From Epiperipatus broadwayi (lineage: Eukaryota; Onychophora; Udeonychophora; Euonychophora; Peripatidae), in assembly GCA_028023455.1 (NCBI GenBank), contig JAQFVV010006215.1:2804580-2868579 (forward strand): DNA of 64,000 bases, written 5' to 3'. Positions within the stretch are counted from its first letter, which is position 1. Every line of letters starts with the position of its first letter. This document shows, piece by piece, positions 1 through 10,559 of this stretch. A program made the position numbers and the translations under genes. A model generated the notes under the pieces. The model saw only the letters and a list, made by a program, of their open reading frames with translations, ran no database searches and was not told where the DNA came from.

Positions 1-3000
1 AGTACCAGAAATGTCAGGATGAAGTTCAATCCAGAAACCACCTCGCAAATTCATTTCCCTAAAATTGTACCAAAATTATCAAGGTATTAATTAAATTTAT
101 AGTTGTTTTCGTTAGCTCTTATTCCCAGAATATGTTTGAAAATAGCAGCTTGCTATGTAGACCGATTTAATTTTAATTAATTATTGATACTTATAAAATA
201 AATGATCACAGAAAACTAATGATTTTTAGATTTCTTTTTGAACTTTCCCCCTAGTAAACTGTTTAAAAGATTTAGTGTAAATACATATAAGATGTTCTAA
301 ATTTAAGATAATACAAAGCAAACACTTGTATTATTTAATAAAGATATAATATTCAATGACTTTTCATAATGAAGTATGAGATTATAGTTGCTAACTTTAC
401 TGGATTATGTCTTTATTATTTGATTTTCACTTGTTCTTACTTTTATATATTTATTTCTTTGCTTTAACTAATGGTCATGTGACCTTAGTCAGAAAATGGC
501 TGATTAAACACAAGTTCCATTTAGTTTAATTACCTGAGAATTGTTCTGAAAAATCTTTATTCTTCAAGTCCATCCTCTCTAACATCATATTTCATGGCAC
601 AATACATTACTTATTTGATGTGAATTAAGTTGATTTAGTTTACATTAATATCTATTGACTAATGTGTTAGACTATTGTTCTTAAAGTTAAGGTATGGCAA
701 TTATTAATACTAGAATGATCCCTTTACTTAAACACATTAAATCCAATTGAAGTATTTTCAGGATTTGTGGAAAATGATACCAATAGTCACAAGCCTACAT
801 ACTGCAAATATTTAATATATTTCCTTATATGGTTGGCATTTTGAGTTGCTTATTGCTTAAAAATGTTTGTATGTTTCACCAGGCCTGGGTTCAAATATCA
901 TATCATAGGCTCTATAGATAAATATTTATAATCACTAGCTTAGCATAAAGTTTTTTAAATATATTAGTAGTCAAATTTAAATTTTTTGTTGGAGACTGTG
1001 TTTTTTATTTTACATTATAAAAATATGCTATTTTAGATTGAAATACAGTATTGCCCTATATTTTTTGTGTATAACAGCAAATTACGTAGAATAATTACTC
1101 AATGCTAATTAGTTGGGGTATCATCTTAAATTCAATATTGATAAATCTAAGGCCACTGGTTTAATTCCTCTGCTATCTCCCAGTGTCACTTGAACAGAGA
1201 ATATATCAACTTCAATATTTTATGTTTACATACTATATTACGTGCTAATATTAATAATGGAATGAATTTAGAAGAATTCAAAGAAATTTTGAATTTTTCT
1301 AAAAAAATTTAACAAAATAAATGACCACATAATCAAAAATCTTACTTTTCTATAATATTTTAATAATATAGAATTGTCTTTTATTAATATATGTAAGAGT
1401 AAGATGTATAGAAAAATCCCTCATTTACTTATGGATGTAAACCTTTAAAATAATATTGAGAAATAATTTTTATGTTGAAACTAAAATAAAATGCTATATA
1501 TGGCAATTTAAATTTGATTGAAACTGAACGATATTGTGACAATTTTTGATTGTTTTGTCTTTAAAGGGCCACGACTATCACAATATTTTGTTGTTGTTAA
1601 AAATGAAAGTTTAGAAACTAATCTTTATTTACAATGATAACTTAGGCAAAACTGAAAAATAAATTGTAGTTTTTCCACAAGCTATTTTTTCTTTATAAAC
1701 GTTATACAAATTAAACATGAGATTCAATAATTTTTACTTAGCCTTGAAGTATTATTATTTTTTCAAAAATAAAATACTGTACTCTATTTTATTCTATAGA
1801 ATTTAAAAGCTTTTATGTTTGTGAGGTCAAGTGCGATTTGTATTTAAATCTTAGTGTTGCTGAATAATATTCTTTATTCAATTGAAACAGACACACACGC
1901 AAGAATATGTAGGAATATAATGTAAAAAACTTTGATGTAAATCAAACTTTGGATTCATTAGATTTATAAACAGAAAGTAGAGGGAAATAAATAAAGCCAC
2001 GGATGAAAATAATTGTAAAAAATGTGAGAAAGATGCATAATTTAAGTATTATATGTAGTTTTAATTATATTAAAATCAGCAATAAAAAATTTGCGCGCCA
2101 GGCTAAAACTACTTATCTCCCATTTACATTTAAATTCTTCCTTTCAGGAGTTACAAAAATATGGTTTCCAAAAGTAGTAATGCACGCACTTAAACATTGA
2201 ATAGTCATAATTTATTCATTACTTACACGTACAAATTTATAAAACTTTTATATCACTCTGTGTGCATTTTTTATATTCTGTAACTATAAATAAATTCACA
2301 GATATATTTACATTTTGTAGAATCAGAATAAAATTTATAATAATTATGGACTTTTATAAATGTTTAACTTTTAAAATTTAATAATAAACTTTTAAAATTT
2401 ATTTCATTTAAATTTTAGTTTTAATATTGTGCAATTATCCATATAAATGTCATTAAAATTTTGCGATAAAAAGGGATTCAATTCAGTAGTGACTTCTAAC
2501 TTTAGTTCTGGATCATTACTAGGAACGAATCAAAATTACACATATTAATAAAGTCGTATATTTTTATTTCTCGACATCTGAATGCATTGCAATACATACT
2601 ATTAATGGATATTGTAATCTAGAATATTTTAATTCATAATTATTATTTTATCTTCGTCTTTTTTTTTTTAACAATTTAGAATTCATCACTTCAAGAACTT
2701 TTGTTCATTGAGAATATACTACATATGTTAGACGTAGTTTTTAGAAAATAGTTTATAATATGATAAATTAATGGCAATATTATTTATGTTTTCTTGTGTA
2801 CTAATACGATTTTCATTCACAAGAGTACTTTTTGATGGGATTCAACGACAAGTATTGATGAAAATATTATTTTTCTGTTTTCTTTGATGTTGTTATTTTG
2901 TTGTTGTTTGTTTGTTTGTTTTAATGTATAATACTCAATGGTCTGTAACTTTAAATTTATAAAATCATGTGGTTTACATTTAATATGTACAATAATGATT

Positions 3001-3372
3001 AAATATTGTGTTTAATAAGAAAATCGTTATATGATGTACACTATTAATATATTAAAATACAATGATTATTTAAGTATAGTCAATTCATAACTGTAATCAG
3101 GGTTGTTGGTAGAAGTTTCAGGATTCCAGGCTCTCAGGCAATGTTTGTTTATACATAATATTTATTAGAGTTATAGTTTTTGGAAAAATAATTTGAATAT
3201 TCATTGTCATGTTTTTGTTTTAATTGTTCAAAAGTTTATGTGACACCTTGAGCTACAAATGTCAGGCTGAACACATTAATTTCATTCAATTACAATTGGT
3301 TAAGAGTTTTTTTTTACATAGACTGAAAATCCAGATACCTTTTATTTCTTGGGGCACCACTTTCCCATTGCA
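1..3372. other. AT-rich non-coding stretch, nothing recognised
   Basis: I see no conserved domain, tRNA-like box or long inverted repeat here. Short open frames (for example 2003-2200) are low-complexity K/N/I/F-rich translations without motifs. There are short T-runs and a GTT/GTTT-rich stretch near 2888-2920. The first part of the open frame starting at 3224 belongs to this flank; similarity to the LINE begins only near 3373. Confidence 0.6.
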
Positions 3373-4051
3373 AGGAGGTTTTAGATTAGATAGGCATATA
3401 GGAGATAGTTTATTTGTAGTTACACAACTTATGGATATGAGTAGGAATTTAGGTAAACAGTTATATAAGAGTTTTATAGATATAGAGAAGGCATATGATA
3501 GAGTAGATAGAAATAGATTATGGATAAGTTTAGCAAATTTGGGAATGGATGAAGCTTTAATAGATATTATTAAGAAATTATATAAAAATAATTATTATAT
3601 ATATCAATTAGGGAATATAGAATCAGTTAAAGTTAAAAATGGGTTGGGGTTAAGGCAAGGATGCCTTATGTCACCTATTTTGTTTGTGTTGTGTTTGAGT
3701 GAAATGGAAAGAGCAATAGAAAGATTAGGAAGAGGAATAGAGATACCGTTAATAGGTAGTAAGGGAGTATATATTTTGTCAGGTCTTTTTTTTGCGGATG
3801 ATATATTTTTGTGTGCAGAAAGAAGAGAAGATATAGAAGTTATGTTGAGGATATGTGCAAGTGTTGGTAAAGAGATGGAGATTAAATTTAGTGAAGAAAA
3901 ATCAAATACAATGATGGTTAATACTGCGAAAAGAGAAGATGTAGAATTTTTATTGGGAGATATTAAATTAAGTGTGGTGAATAGATGTAGTTATTTGGGA
4001 ATTATTTTAAGTAATCAGAAAAATTATTTGGATGAATGGGAGAAAAACTGA
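3373..4051 (+). pseudogene. LINE reverse transcriptase, palm region (fragment)
   Basis: The open frame runs from 3224, but only its part from about residue 51 is LINE. Motif A is 'FIDIEKAYDRVD' near residue 85, motif B is 'GLRQGCLMSPILF' near residue 142, and the catalytic 'FADD' is at residues 190-193 (codons 3791-3802). All catalytic positions are intact. The frame ends at TGA 4049-4051 because one base is missing after 'GAATGGGAGAAAAA' relative to the second copy; the protein continues in the next frame from about 4036. This is a dead, recently decayed RT rather than a host gene. Confidence 0.9.
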
Positions 4052-4605
4052 TAAATGAAGCAAAGAAAAGAAAGGGATTGATAAAGAAATTAATAGTGTT
4101 TTCATATAGTAAATATGATGTAGTTAGAATTATATGGAAAGGAGTTGCAGTAGCAGGGTTAACATATGGTAATGATGCATTATATGTTAATAAAGAGGTA
4201 TTAAATTACTTAGAAAAAGTTCAAAGGGAAGTAGGAAGAGATGCATTGGATGCAGATGTATGGACAGCAAAAGAGGCAATTCAAGGAGAAATGGGATGGT
4301 CAAGTTTTCATATGAGAGATGCAAAAAGTAAAATGAAAATATTTGGTAGATTGCAGTTTATGGATAATAAAAGAATAGCTGAAATAGTATTTAATTGGGT
4401 TATGAGTAAAGGGCAGGTAACAAGATGGGTGAGAAAGGTAATGTGGTATGCAAAAGATTTGGATAAAGAACTTATATCAGTATATTTGTACAAAAGATGG
4501 GATGATTGTGTTAAGAGGATTGTTGAGTGTTGTAGTAGTAAGGAATGGGATAAAAGAATAGATTTATTAATAAAGAATAGGGAGTTAGAGATTATGGAGA
4601 AATAG
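4036..4605 (+). pseudogene. LINE RT thumb/connector continuation
   Basis: This frame resumes the LINE protein after the frameshift at about 4035-4050. Residues such as 'AVAGLTYGNDAL' and 'REVGRDALDADVWTAKEAIQGEMGW' match the equivalent stretch of the second LINE near 19180-19340 and the usual C-terminal region of non-LTR RTs. The nominal ATG at 4036 is not a real start. The frame ends at a TAG at 4603-4605, after which the reading continues in broken frames. Confidence 0.85.
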
Positions 4606-5040
4606 TATGGAGAGTAAAAAGAGTTTAAATATATATAGAAATAAACAGAATATTAGGTGTGAGTTAATAAAGATAATAGTAAGGAAAGTAGTTTATTATT
4701 TAAGGCTCGAACGGGATCTTTAGCTAATATACATGTAAATGGAAAAAAATGGGTGATTTATTTTGTAAATTATGTAAGGAAGGAATAGAAAATATTAGGC
4801 ATTTGTTAATTGAATGTAAATGCTTGAAAACAGAGAGTACATATAATGAAGTTATGGAAGAATAAATATGAAAAAAGTGATTATACAGAAAGTGAATTAT
4901 TGTTTTTTATGCTGGGTTTGGGAAAAGATAAAAGGGATTTACATATAAAAGTTATAGAGTTGACAAAGATTATGTTGTGGAAATGGGATGGAGTAGAATA
5001 TGGGAAAATTTAGAGTGGGGAATGGAAAATAAAATGGCTA
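4606..5040 (+). pseudogene. LINE C-terminal CCHC knuckle region, frame broken
   Basis: Codons 4764-4816 read C-x2-C-x8-H-x4-C (residues CKLCKEGIENIRHLLIEC), the CCHC-type knuckle found at the C-terminus of many APE-type LINEs. It follows an 'ARTGSLANIHVNG' segment typical of the region just before the knuckle. Stops and small shifts interrupt both sides. Past about 5040 the similarity to coding sequence fades. Confidence 0.75.
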
Positions 5041-5621
5041 ACAGGTTTATCTGGGCATAATTGCTGAGATATTCTTGACTTCATTTAAGGAGAAGCCACA
5101 ATACATCACATCACACAGGACTTCCATAGTGACATCTGAAATATTCTATTAAATAATAACTATAATATTAAATCAAAACAAAAGAAACTGGGGAAAAACT
5201 AATTGTATTATCATAATCAAATCCTACTTTATGAAGTAGAAACTAAATTTGACTTTATATAAACAAAGCTTTATTTTGTAAAGCTATTAATAATACTTTC
5301 AGTAGATTTATTTCATATGCTTATAGATTTTGTTTTTATCAGAATTTAATGATTTCTAAATTAAACTTAAACATTAATATTGAAGTGACTGAAAAGTATG
5401 TATCATATTTTATATTTATGACATATAAAGAAAGAAAGTGCATGATTTTGAGCATCACTATATAGAAAGTTTATAGTCCTGATTGAATTAAAACAATGTG
5501 AATTATTTTTATCAATACAGAAATAATAGGAATAACAGTGAATGTTTTATTGTGTAAAAAGTTCACAGATGATTGGATATGGTTTAATATGGTGAGCAAA
5601 TGATGTGATCTGTCATATAGA
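5041..5621. other. AT-rich spacer, nothing recognised
   Basis: It lies between the LINE tail and a palindromic element. A short GC-richer patch near 5085-5140 ('CACATCACATCACAC') may be part of the LINE 3' UTR. No motifs seen. Confidence 0.5.
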
Positions 5622-5629
5622 ATTAATAT

Positions 5630-5949
5630 GGTGCTAATTTAATATGTATTCATGGTCATTTTGAATTCTAAGAACTGCCCTAAACTTCTGCTGACACATT
5701 CAAATGATAAATAGCGTCAATTATCAACACATAGTCGCAAAAAATGTTACAAAATCACAATTTTCATTAATAATTAAAAAATAATAATGCAATTTTTATA
5801 GTTATACTTGATCTAATCATGTGACTAAAATATTTTTTTTGTGATTACATGTTGATAATCGATGTCATTTATTGCTTGGATGTGTCAGCAGGGTTTTTGG
5901 GTGGTTCTTAGAATTTAAAATGATTATGAGCGCATACTAAATCAGCACC
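5630..5949. mobile_element. Palindromic MITE with 8-bp direct flanks
   Basis: The whole 320-bp element folds on itself: GGTGCTAATTTAATATG at the left matches the reverse complement of the right end (CATACTAAATCAGCACC) and pairing continues to the centre near 5790. ATTAATAT occurs directly on both sides (5622-5629 and 5950-5957). Eight-base duplications are typical of hAT and P-type transposons, but the termini do not match the usual hAT CAG start, and the flank is itself partly palindromic, so the class is open. No coding capacity. Confidence 0.7.
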
Positions 5950-6522
5950 ATTAATATTTAGCTAATTCAGATATATAACATATTTACACATAAATGATAA
6001 ATATAATGACTGGATGATAGAGCAAACTATGCAAATTGCAGCAGAAATAGAGTGTCCATTTCAAGATTTAAAGGTATCTGAACTGATCCCTAATTGAGAA
6101 AGATAGAAAAGTCAATCAATTGAACAAAGTTCTTGTGCTCAACCTGTTATATGAGTACCTGGCCATCATGTGATCTCTTGAACTATTGACCATCTGATAA
6201 TAAAAACAGATGTAAAAATGTCTATAATGTTGAGTAGCAATAAGATGGATAGTGAAAATTTTTTAAAGGCTTTAAATCGTGTTTATTTATAAAGTTGTGT
6301 ATTTTAATACTTTTCTAAAGATTAAGGGAATAATTATTGATAGCCAGACTATGTTATAAAAACAAATAAACATTGCAATTAAAGTGTATGAGCACAAATG
6401 GCTTAAATTAAAGTAATGGAACATTTCTTAAAATATCATACAAATATTTTATTTAAAGAATTAGTTAATCATGATGTCAGCAAAGTTTCTGTCAAGATTT
6501 CTCAGAAAGTAATTAGTCGCAT

Positions 6523-6749
6523 TTCTATGCCTCTTACTAAGCTTTAATAAGTAATAATAGTTGATATCTGAAAGTCATCATTATATCTTTATATTGTGCC
6601 ATCCTGATCAATATCTCCAGACTAGTTTCAATCTTAAGCTTAAAATTAGTCTGGGGATATCGATAGGATGGCACAGGATAGAGATTTAACAATTACTATC
6701 ATCTGGGATCTATTATTACTTACTTAAGCTTCCAGTAAGTGACATAGAG
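6523..6749. mobile_element. Foldback element carrying the 3' half of an RZ-A hammerhead in both arms
   Basis: The outer arms (6525-6560 with 6710-6747) and inner arms (about 6596-6628 with 6645-6678) are inverted copies. Both arms carry the TAGTCTGG(G/A)GATAT block that in family RZ-A forms helix III, the cleavage site and the 3' strand of helix I, and the left arm also has GAAAC when read on the minus strand (6609-6629). The CUGAUGA half is missing because the arms meet inside the ribozyme. This is a diverged relative of RZ-A. No clear target duplication. Confidence 0.6.
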
Positions 6750-6948
6750 ATGGAAAAAATATGCTGCTACAACAGCAATATGTAAGCTAAAATCACATGA
6801 TGAAAACATATGCTATTTTATTGGTTTAAAATAATTATTTTGGTTTCTTTCTGGCAGGATAATATAGTAAAATTAAGAAGATAAGTTTATACAATAAAAG
6901 ATTTGCAAATAGTTTTGTTTAAAATATTTTATAAATTATAAAGAATTA

Positions 6949-7499
6949 CCTGAGCATTATTCTGTTTAACAAGCTTGGTAGCCATTTTTTTTAATTATAC
7001 AGTTTCAGAGATCTACAAGTATTTGTTTGTATTTTTTTCTCTTCAGTTTTATTTTATTGAATATGTGTTAGTTATTAAGTTTAAAAAAATTAATAAATCG
7101 ATTATAAATTCCATTCCAAAGAGATTTCAGGCTGCCAACATGAATAATCCTCACATCCTTTTTTATAAATAATGCACATAAAGTTGTTTCATATATTTTT
7201 TATTTTTATATTAATAAGTTGAAGTCTTCATTAATGGATATGATATGATACTTTACATTTCTTATATTAATAAATTGATTTAATACAAAAAACAATAATA
7301 AATAATAAAGTAAAAATATAATTAGTCTTTGCAGAAACTTTTCTTTTTTAAAAATAACAATAATAATATAAAAAATGTAAATATTAAATATGGCTGCTTT
7401 TTGTCAGTCATTTTGTTTTAAATATTTATTGTATGCCCCTGAAACTGTATAATTAAATTAAAATGGTCACCCAGCTTGGTAGACAGGATAATAGACAAG
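6949..7499. mobile_element. TA-flanked MITE with long inverted repeats, copy 1
   Basis: The right terminus reads inward CTTGTCTATTATCCTGTCTA and matches the left terminus near 6949-6990; pairing extends through the segment with AATTATACAGTTTCAG. Dinucleotide TA lies at both ends (6947-6948 and 7500-7501), as for Tc1/mariner-type insertions. A second copy with the same termini is at 61112-61773. The centre is AT-rich with short homopolymer runs. The open frame at 6975-7172 is a by-product of the left arm. Confidence 0.75.
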
Positions 7500-7501
7500 T
7501 A

Positions 7502-7934
7502 CCAAGAATATTAATATTCTTGTCTAAATTGGTGAAACAATCTATATTTTGAATAAAAAAATATATGCCGGGTTTTTTTTCCTTATTGTAAAAACATCTT
7601 TTATCTTCTGGTTGCAAACTTTATTAAATTTTGTATAAAATGTACTTGCTAGTTTTCATCACTAAAAATGTGCAAATCTCTTGATAGCTTGCTACTTGTA
7701 TGACATCATTGCAATGTTAGCCAATGTGGTTCAAGGTAGAAGTATTAATTGTTCAGAATTGAATGCTTATGATTCTAATATTAATTTTCAACTAAGTAAA
7801 ATTTATAAAATAACCCTAAATTTGATCATGAATAGAATTTGTATTTATCATGTGTGTGCACAAATATTAGCTGTTAACCATATGTCTATTTTTAAACATA
7901 GTATTTGTTTACAGTTTATTTCAATTCAGATTTA
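7502..7934. other. AT-rich spacer
   Basis: No domain or repeat recognised. An open frame beginning at 7681 runs into the adjacent palindromic element and has no recognisable protein features. Confidence 0.5.
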
Positions 7935-7949
7935 TTCAAATAAGATTAA

Positions 7950-8183
7950 ATATAAGGGATTTGAACACAGGCTTTCAAGCACCCTTCAACTCTCCACTCT
8001 ATCTCATACCACTGATACACATGACCACACACATGTAGAAAAGATAAATACATGTGTGTGGTCATGGGTATCAGTGGTATGAGATAGAGTGCGTAGTTGA
8101 AGGGTGCTTGAAAGTCTGTGTTCAAATCCCTTATATTTACAATTAAGTTCCAGATATATGAAGAATGCCTGTATTTCAAATAT
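7950..8183. mobile_element. RZ-B palindrome, short copy
   Basis: Two arms with 'GGGATTTGAACACAG...TCTCATACCACTGATACACATGACC' are inverted about a centre near 8040. The tail present in other copies (AATTAAGTTCCAGATATATGAAG...) occurs only at the right end, so the palindrome is one-sided. TTCAAATAAGATTAA (15 bp) flanks it directly at 7935-7949 and 8184-8198. The arms are too short to reach the hammerhead seen in longer family members. The B-box-like GTTCAAATCCC near 8121 reads on the plus strand. Confidence 0.85.
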
Positions 8184-8441
8184 TTCAAATAAGATTAACT
8201 AACTGGAAACTACCCAAAAAAATTTCTTTCAAGCAATTTTATTTGTTTACAAAAATTGGGTTTTATTACATAAATAAGAGAAGTTCTTCAATCTAATACT
8301 GTCTATTATATGCTTGGAGTAATTGATAATAACAGATGCATATAAAATTGTTATATTTTGTATATACTGATTATTCAAGCTTAAAATAGATGCCATTAAG
8401 GGGGAAGTTACTTACCATATCATATTGTTGTTGTTTTTTCT

Positions 8442-8540
8442 TCATATGTCATAACATCGGCCGGGAGGCAAACCCACAACCATCTGCAACCAACTACTTG
8501 CTTGCAAGGCGACTGCGTTGACCTCCTGCTAACAACGCTT
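8442..8540 (-). mobile_element. tRNA-Gly-derived SINE (decayed)
   Basis: On the minus strand a tRNA-like body lies in front of the block ending ATGCTATGACACATGA in better copies. This copy is diverged (CCGGGAGGCAAACCCACAACC on the plus strand, with an altered T-arm). Better copies at 44803 and 63233 show the tRNA-Gly relationship. Confidence 0.7.
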
Positions 8541-8744
8541 TTATTGTTTAACCTGAGAATTTGGAGATTCGTGATTGCTTTTATTATTATTATTATCTAT
8601 AACTCTAGTTTTAAAATAAAACAGAAATGACTGAATGCTACAAAAGCAATTTCCAGTTATTTATATCTCAATTAATATTCACTAGGTCTAACTTAGATTT
8701 GACAGAATTTGATAGATTTACTTTTAATAAGTAAATAAAAGGAG

Positions 8745-9149
8745 ACAAAGGCAAAACTCTCCATACAGTAATGCCACCTTGTGCCAAACAGAGTAATCAA
8801 TGGATGCCAGAAGGCTTGTGCATAAAATCCCTATCTAGTGCCTACTCATCCAATATCCACAGACTAGTTTTTGGCTTGTGGCCATCATCAGTGAAGAATC
8901 TTGGATCTGAGAGCACTGCACCTAGATCCTAAGATCCAAGACTCCTCACTGATGATGGCCACAAGCCAGAAACTAGTCTGGGGATATTGGATGAATATGC
9001 ACTAGATAGGGATTTTATGCACAAGCCTTCTGGCATCCATTGATTACTCTGTTTGGCCCAGGGTGGCACTACTGTATGGAGAGTTTTGCCTTTGTTTACA
9101 ACAATTATGTGCTAGTATAAAGAAGGTGATCATGTGATGTTTAGTGGTT
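8745..9149 (+). mobile_element. RZ-A retrozyme-like palindrome
   Basis: It is flanked by 13-bp direct repeats TAAATAAAAGGAG at 8732-8744 and 9150-9162. The left arm is an inverted copy of the right arm, meeting near 8930 at CCTAGATCCTAAGATCC. The right end has an extra tail of about 55 bases ending GATGTTTAGTGGTTTAA with no partner at the left end. Non-coding. The plus-strand arm has a complete hammerhead (8934-8992); the minus-strand ribozyme in the other arm is damaged (the G of GAAA is A). Confidence 0.9.
8934..8992 (+). ncRNA. Type I hammerhead ribozyme (RZ-A)
   Basis: CUGAUGA is at 8949-8955. Helix II is UGGC 8956-8959 with GCCA 8965-8968 and a CACAA loop. GAAA is at 8969-8972. A very short helix III (A-U, C-G) is inside the self-complementary ACUAGU, followed by cleavage triplet GUC 8976-8978. 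Helix I pairs UCCUCA 8943-8948 with UGGGGA 8979-8984 and AUCCAA 8934-8939 with UUGGAU 8987-8992, separated by an internal loop that could make the usual contact with loop II. All universally required core bases are present. A helix III this short is expected to need dimerisation through ACUAGU. Confidence 0.88.
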
Positions 9150-9162
9150 TAAATAAAAGGAG

Positions 9163-10254
9163 CACATTTCTGAACACTATTTAATTAAATTTGGAAATGA
9201 TTGGAAGATTAAAGCAGTATTCTGATAAAATTTTTTTTACAAATATAGTATATTATTTATTTATTAATTATGAATTATTGTAATACAAAACTATGAAATT
9301 TAGTAAGTTACAGATCACTGAATTGCTTTCTATGTATGAAACCTAGAAGGCTAATATTGCATTGTAAAATAGCCTTCTCGCATCTGTTATACCTCTAATG
9401 TTATCAACCATAAATTAGAAAATTAGAAACAAAAATAATCTTGTGTGTGCGTGTGTGTGTAAAGATGTCACGCACGATATAAGATAAATAAAAAATATTA
9501 ATACACAATAATAAAACGTTACTTTACTCTCAATAAATATATATAAAAATACATTTTAGGAAAATGAAAATGTAATCTATATATATAGGTGCTTATTGAT
9601 TGTTAAAAACAACACACACACTCATTTAGAAAAATCTTAAATTTACATCTTTCACACTATCAAATAAAATATGCAACATATATTTTTTTGTATACTCATA
9701 GAAAGGTTTATAAAAAAAATGATATTGATTAAATGCCTACCTTATTGATTGTAAAAATTAATACATTTGATAATTATAAATATTAATATATTTCATATTC
9801 TTAGAAAAAGCATACAACAACTGATTTTATACACCAGGAATATTCTTCCATGACTGATTTGTTCCTAATAAAATGATGTAAAAACAAATTTATAATAAAT
9901 GGAGATCAATTTTTTATTAAAATAATGTTATTAACATTGTATCAGCACAAACTGACATAAGTTTAATTGTCATACAATACATTTAATACGTGTAATAATG
10001 TTCAAGGCTAAATGGGTTTATAAATAATTATAAAAATCAGACAACACTTAGACAATCCTAATATCAATAACAATCAACAATCTCAATCTGTTGTCAAGGC
10101 AACCTTTTTTTAAAAATATATATTATTTTGGCTACATTCCCATTTAAATAAAAAAAGCTCAAATTTTAGCAGTCCTTGCTTTATTTATTTAAAGAGAGAG
10201 TGTAGCTGAATTAATATGGTTATGGGTATTTCAAATATTATATATACAGTATAT
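9163..10254. other. AT-rich stretch, simple repeats only
   Basis: There is a GT-rich simple repeat near 9440-9465 and TA-rich tracts near 9535-9590. No domain, ribozyme or tRNA-like box seen. Confidence 0.5.
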
Positions 10255-10280
10255 ATATAATGCAAATCAATGTGAATATT

Positions 10281-10523
10281 AGAGTGACCAACTGTCTACT
10301 TGCTGTTTAAATTTCAAAGTACCAACTTTCTTTTATTAAACATATAAAATGACCATTTATATACAGTTTTCTCCCTATTTTATAAATTACCATTTACATA
10401 TATTTCCCTCTTAATTTTAAGAAGTATAAATAAATGAGCATTTTATATGTATTGTTAGTTTCATGAAACAAGGATGACAATTTGATATTTAAGCAGCTTG
10501 CAGAGAATTGGTCACCCTAATAT
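10281..10523. mobile_element. Decayed palindromic MITE
   Basis: ATTAGAGTGACCAACTGTCT near 10277 pairs with TTGGTCACCCTAAT near 10509-10522, and GCAAATCAATGTGAATATT just outside the left arm pairs with a similar stretch near 10537-10556. The central part is AT-rich. A partial relative of the right arm lies near 10750-10835 (CAATCTGATATTTCAACAGC). No target duplication identified. Confidence 0.5.
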
Positions 10524-10559
10524 TTAGAGCCGATCACTAATATTTGCATTGATTTGTTA

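Larger units (their letters stand above)
3373..5040 (+). mobile_element. 5'-truncated non-LTR retrotransposon (LINE family A, copy 1)
   Basis: This copy contains the RT palm, the thumb/connector and a C-terminal CCHC knuckle, and lacks the endonuclease and ORF1. The start is placed where similarity to the longer copy at 14297-19362 begins (the 'SLFVVTQL' region). The 3' end near 5040 is soft: I see no poly-A tail or target duplication. 5' truncation is normal for target-primed LINE insertion. The clade is uncertain: an APE endonuclease, an SGNH-like ORF1 and a terminal CCHC fit CR1/L2/Jockey-like groups rather than RTE. Confidence 0.85.

Noticed and set aside
2003-2200. 65-codon open frame in the first AT-rich stretch
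   Set aside because: Composition follows local AT content, no motif, no splice or start context; treated as chance, like most short frames in the window.
7681-8188. Overlapping open frames on both strands
   Set aside because: They arise from the arms of the RZ-B palindrome and its flank; each strand gives similar peptides because the DNA is palindromic.
8934-8992. HDV-like ribozyme at the LINE 5' ends
   Set aside because: Considered because R2-type LINEs use HDV-like ribozymes; I could not draw the nested double pseudoknot at either LINE family A copy.
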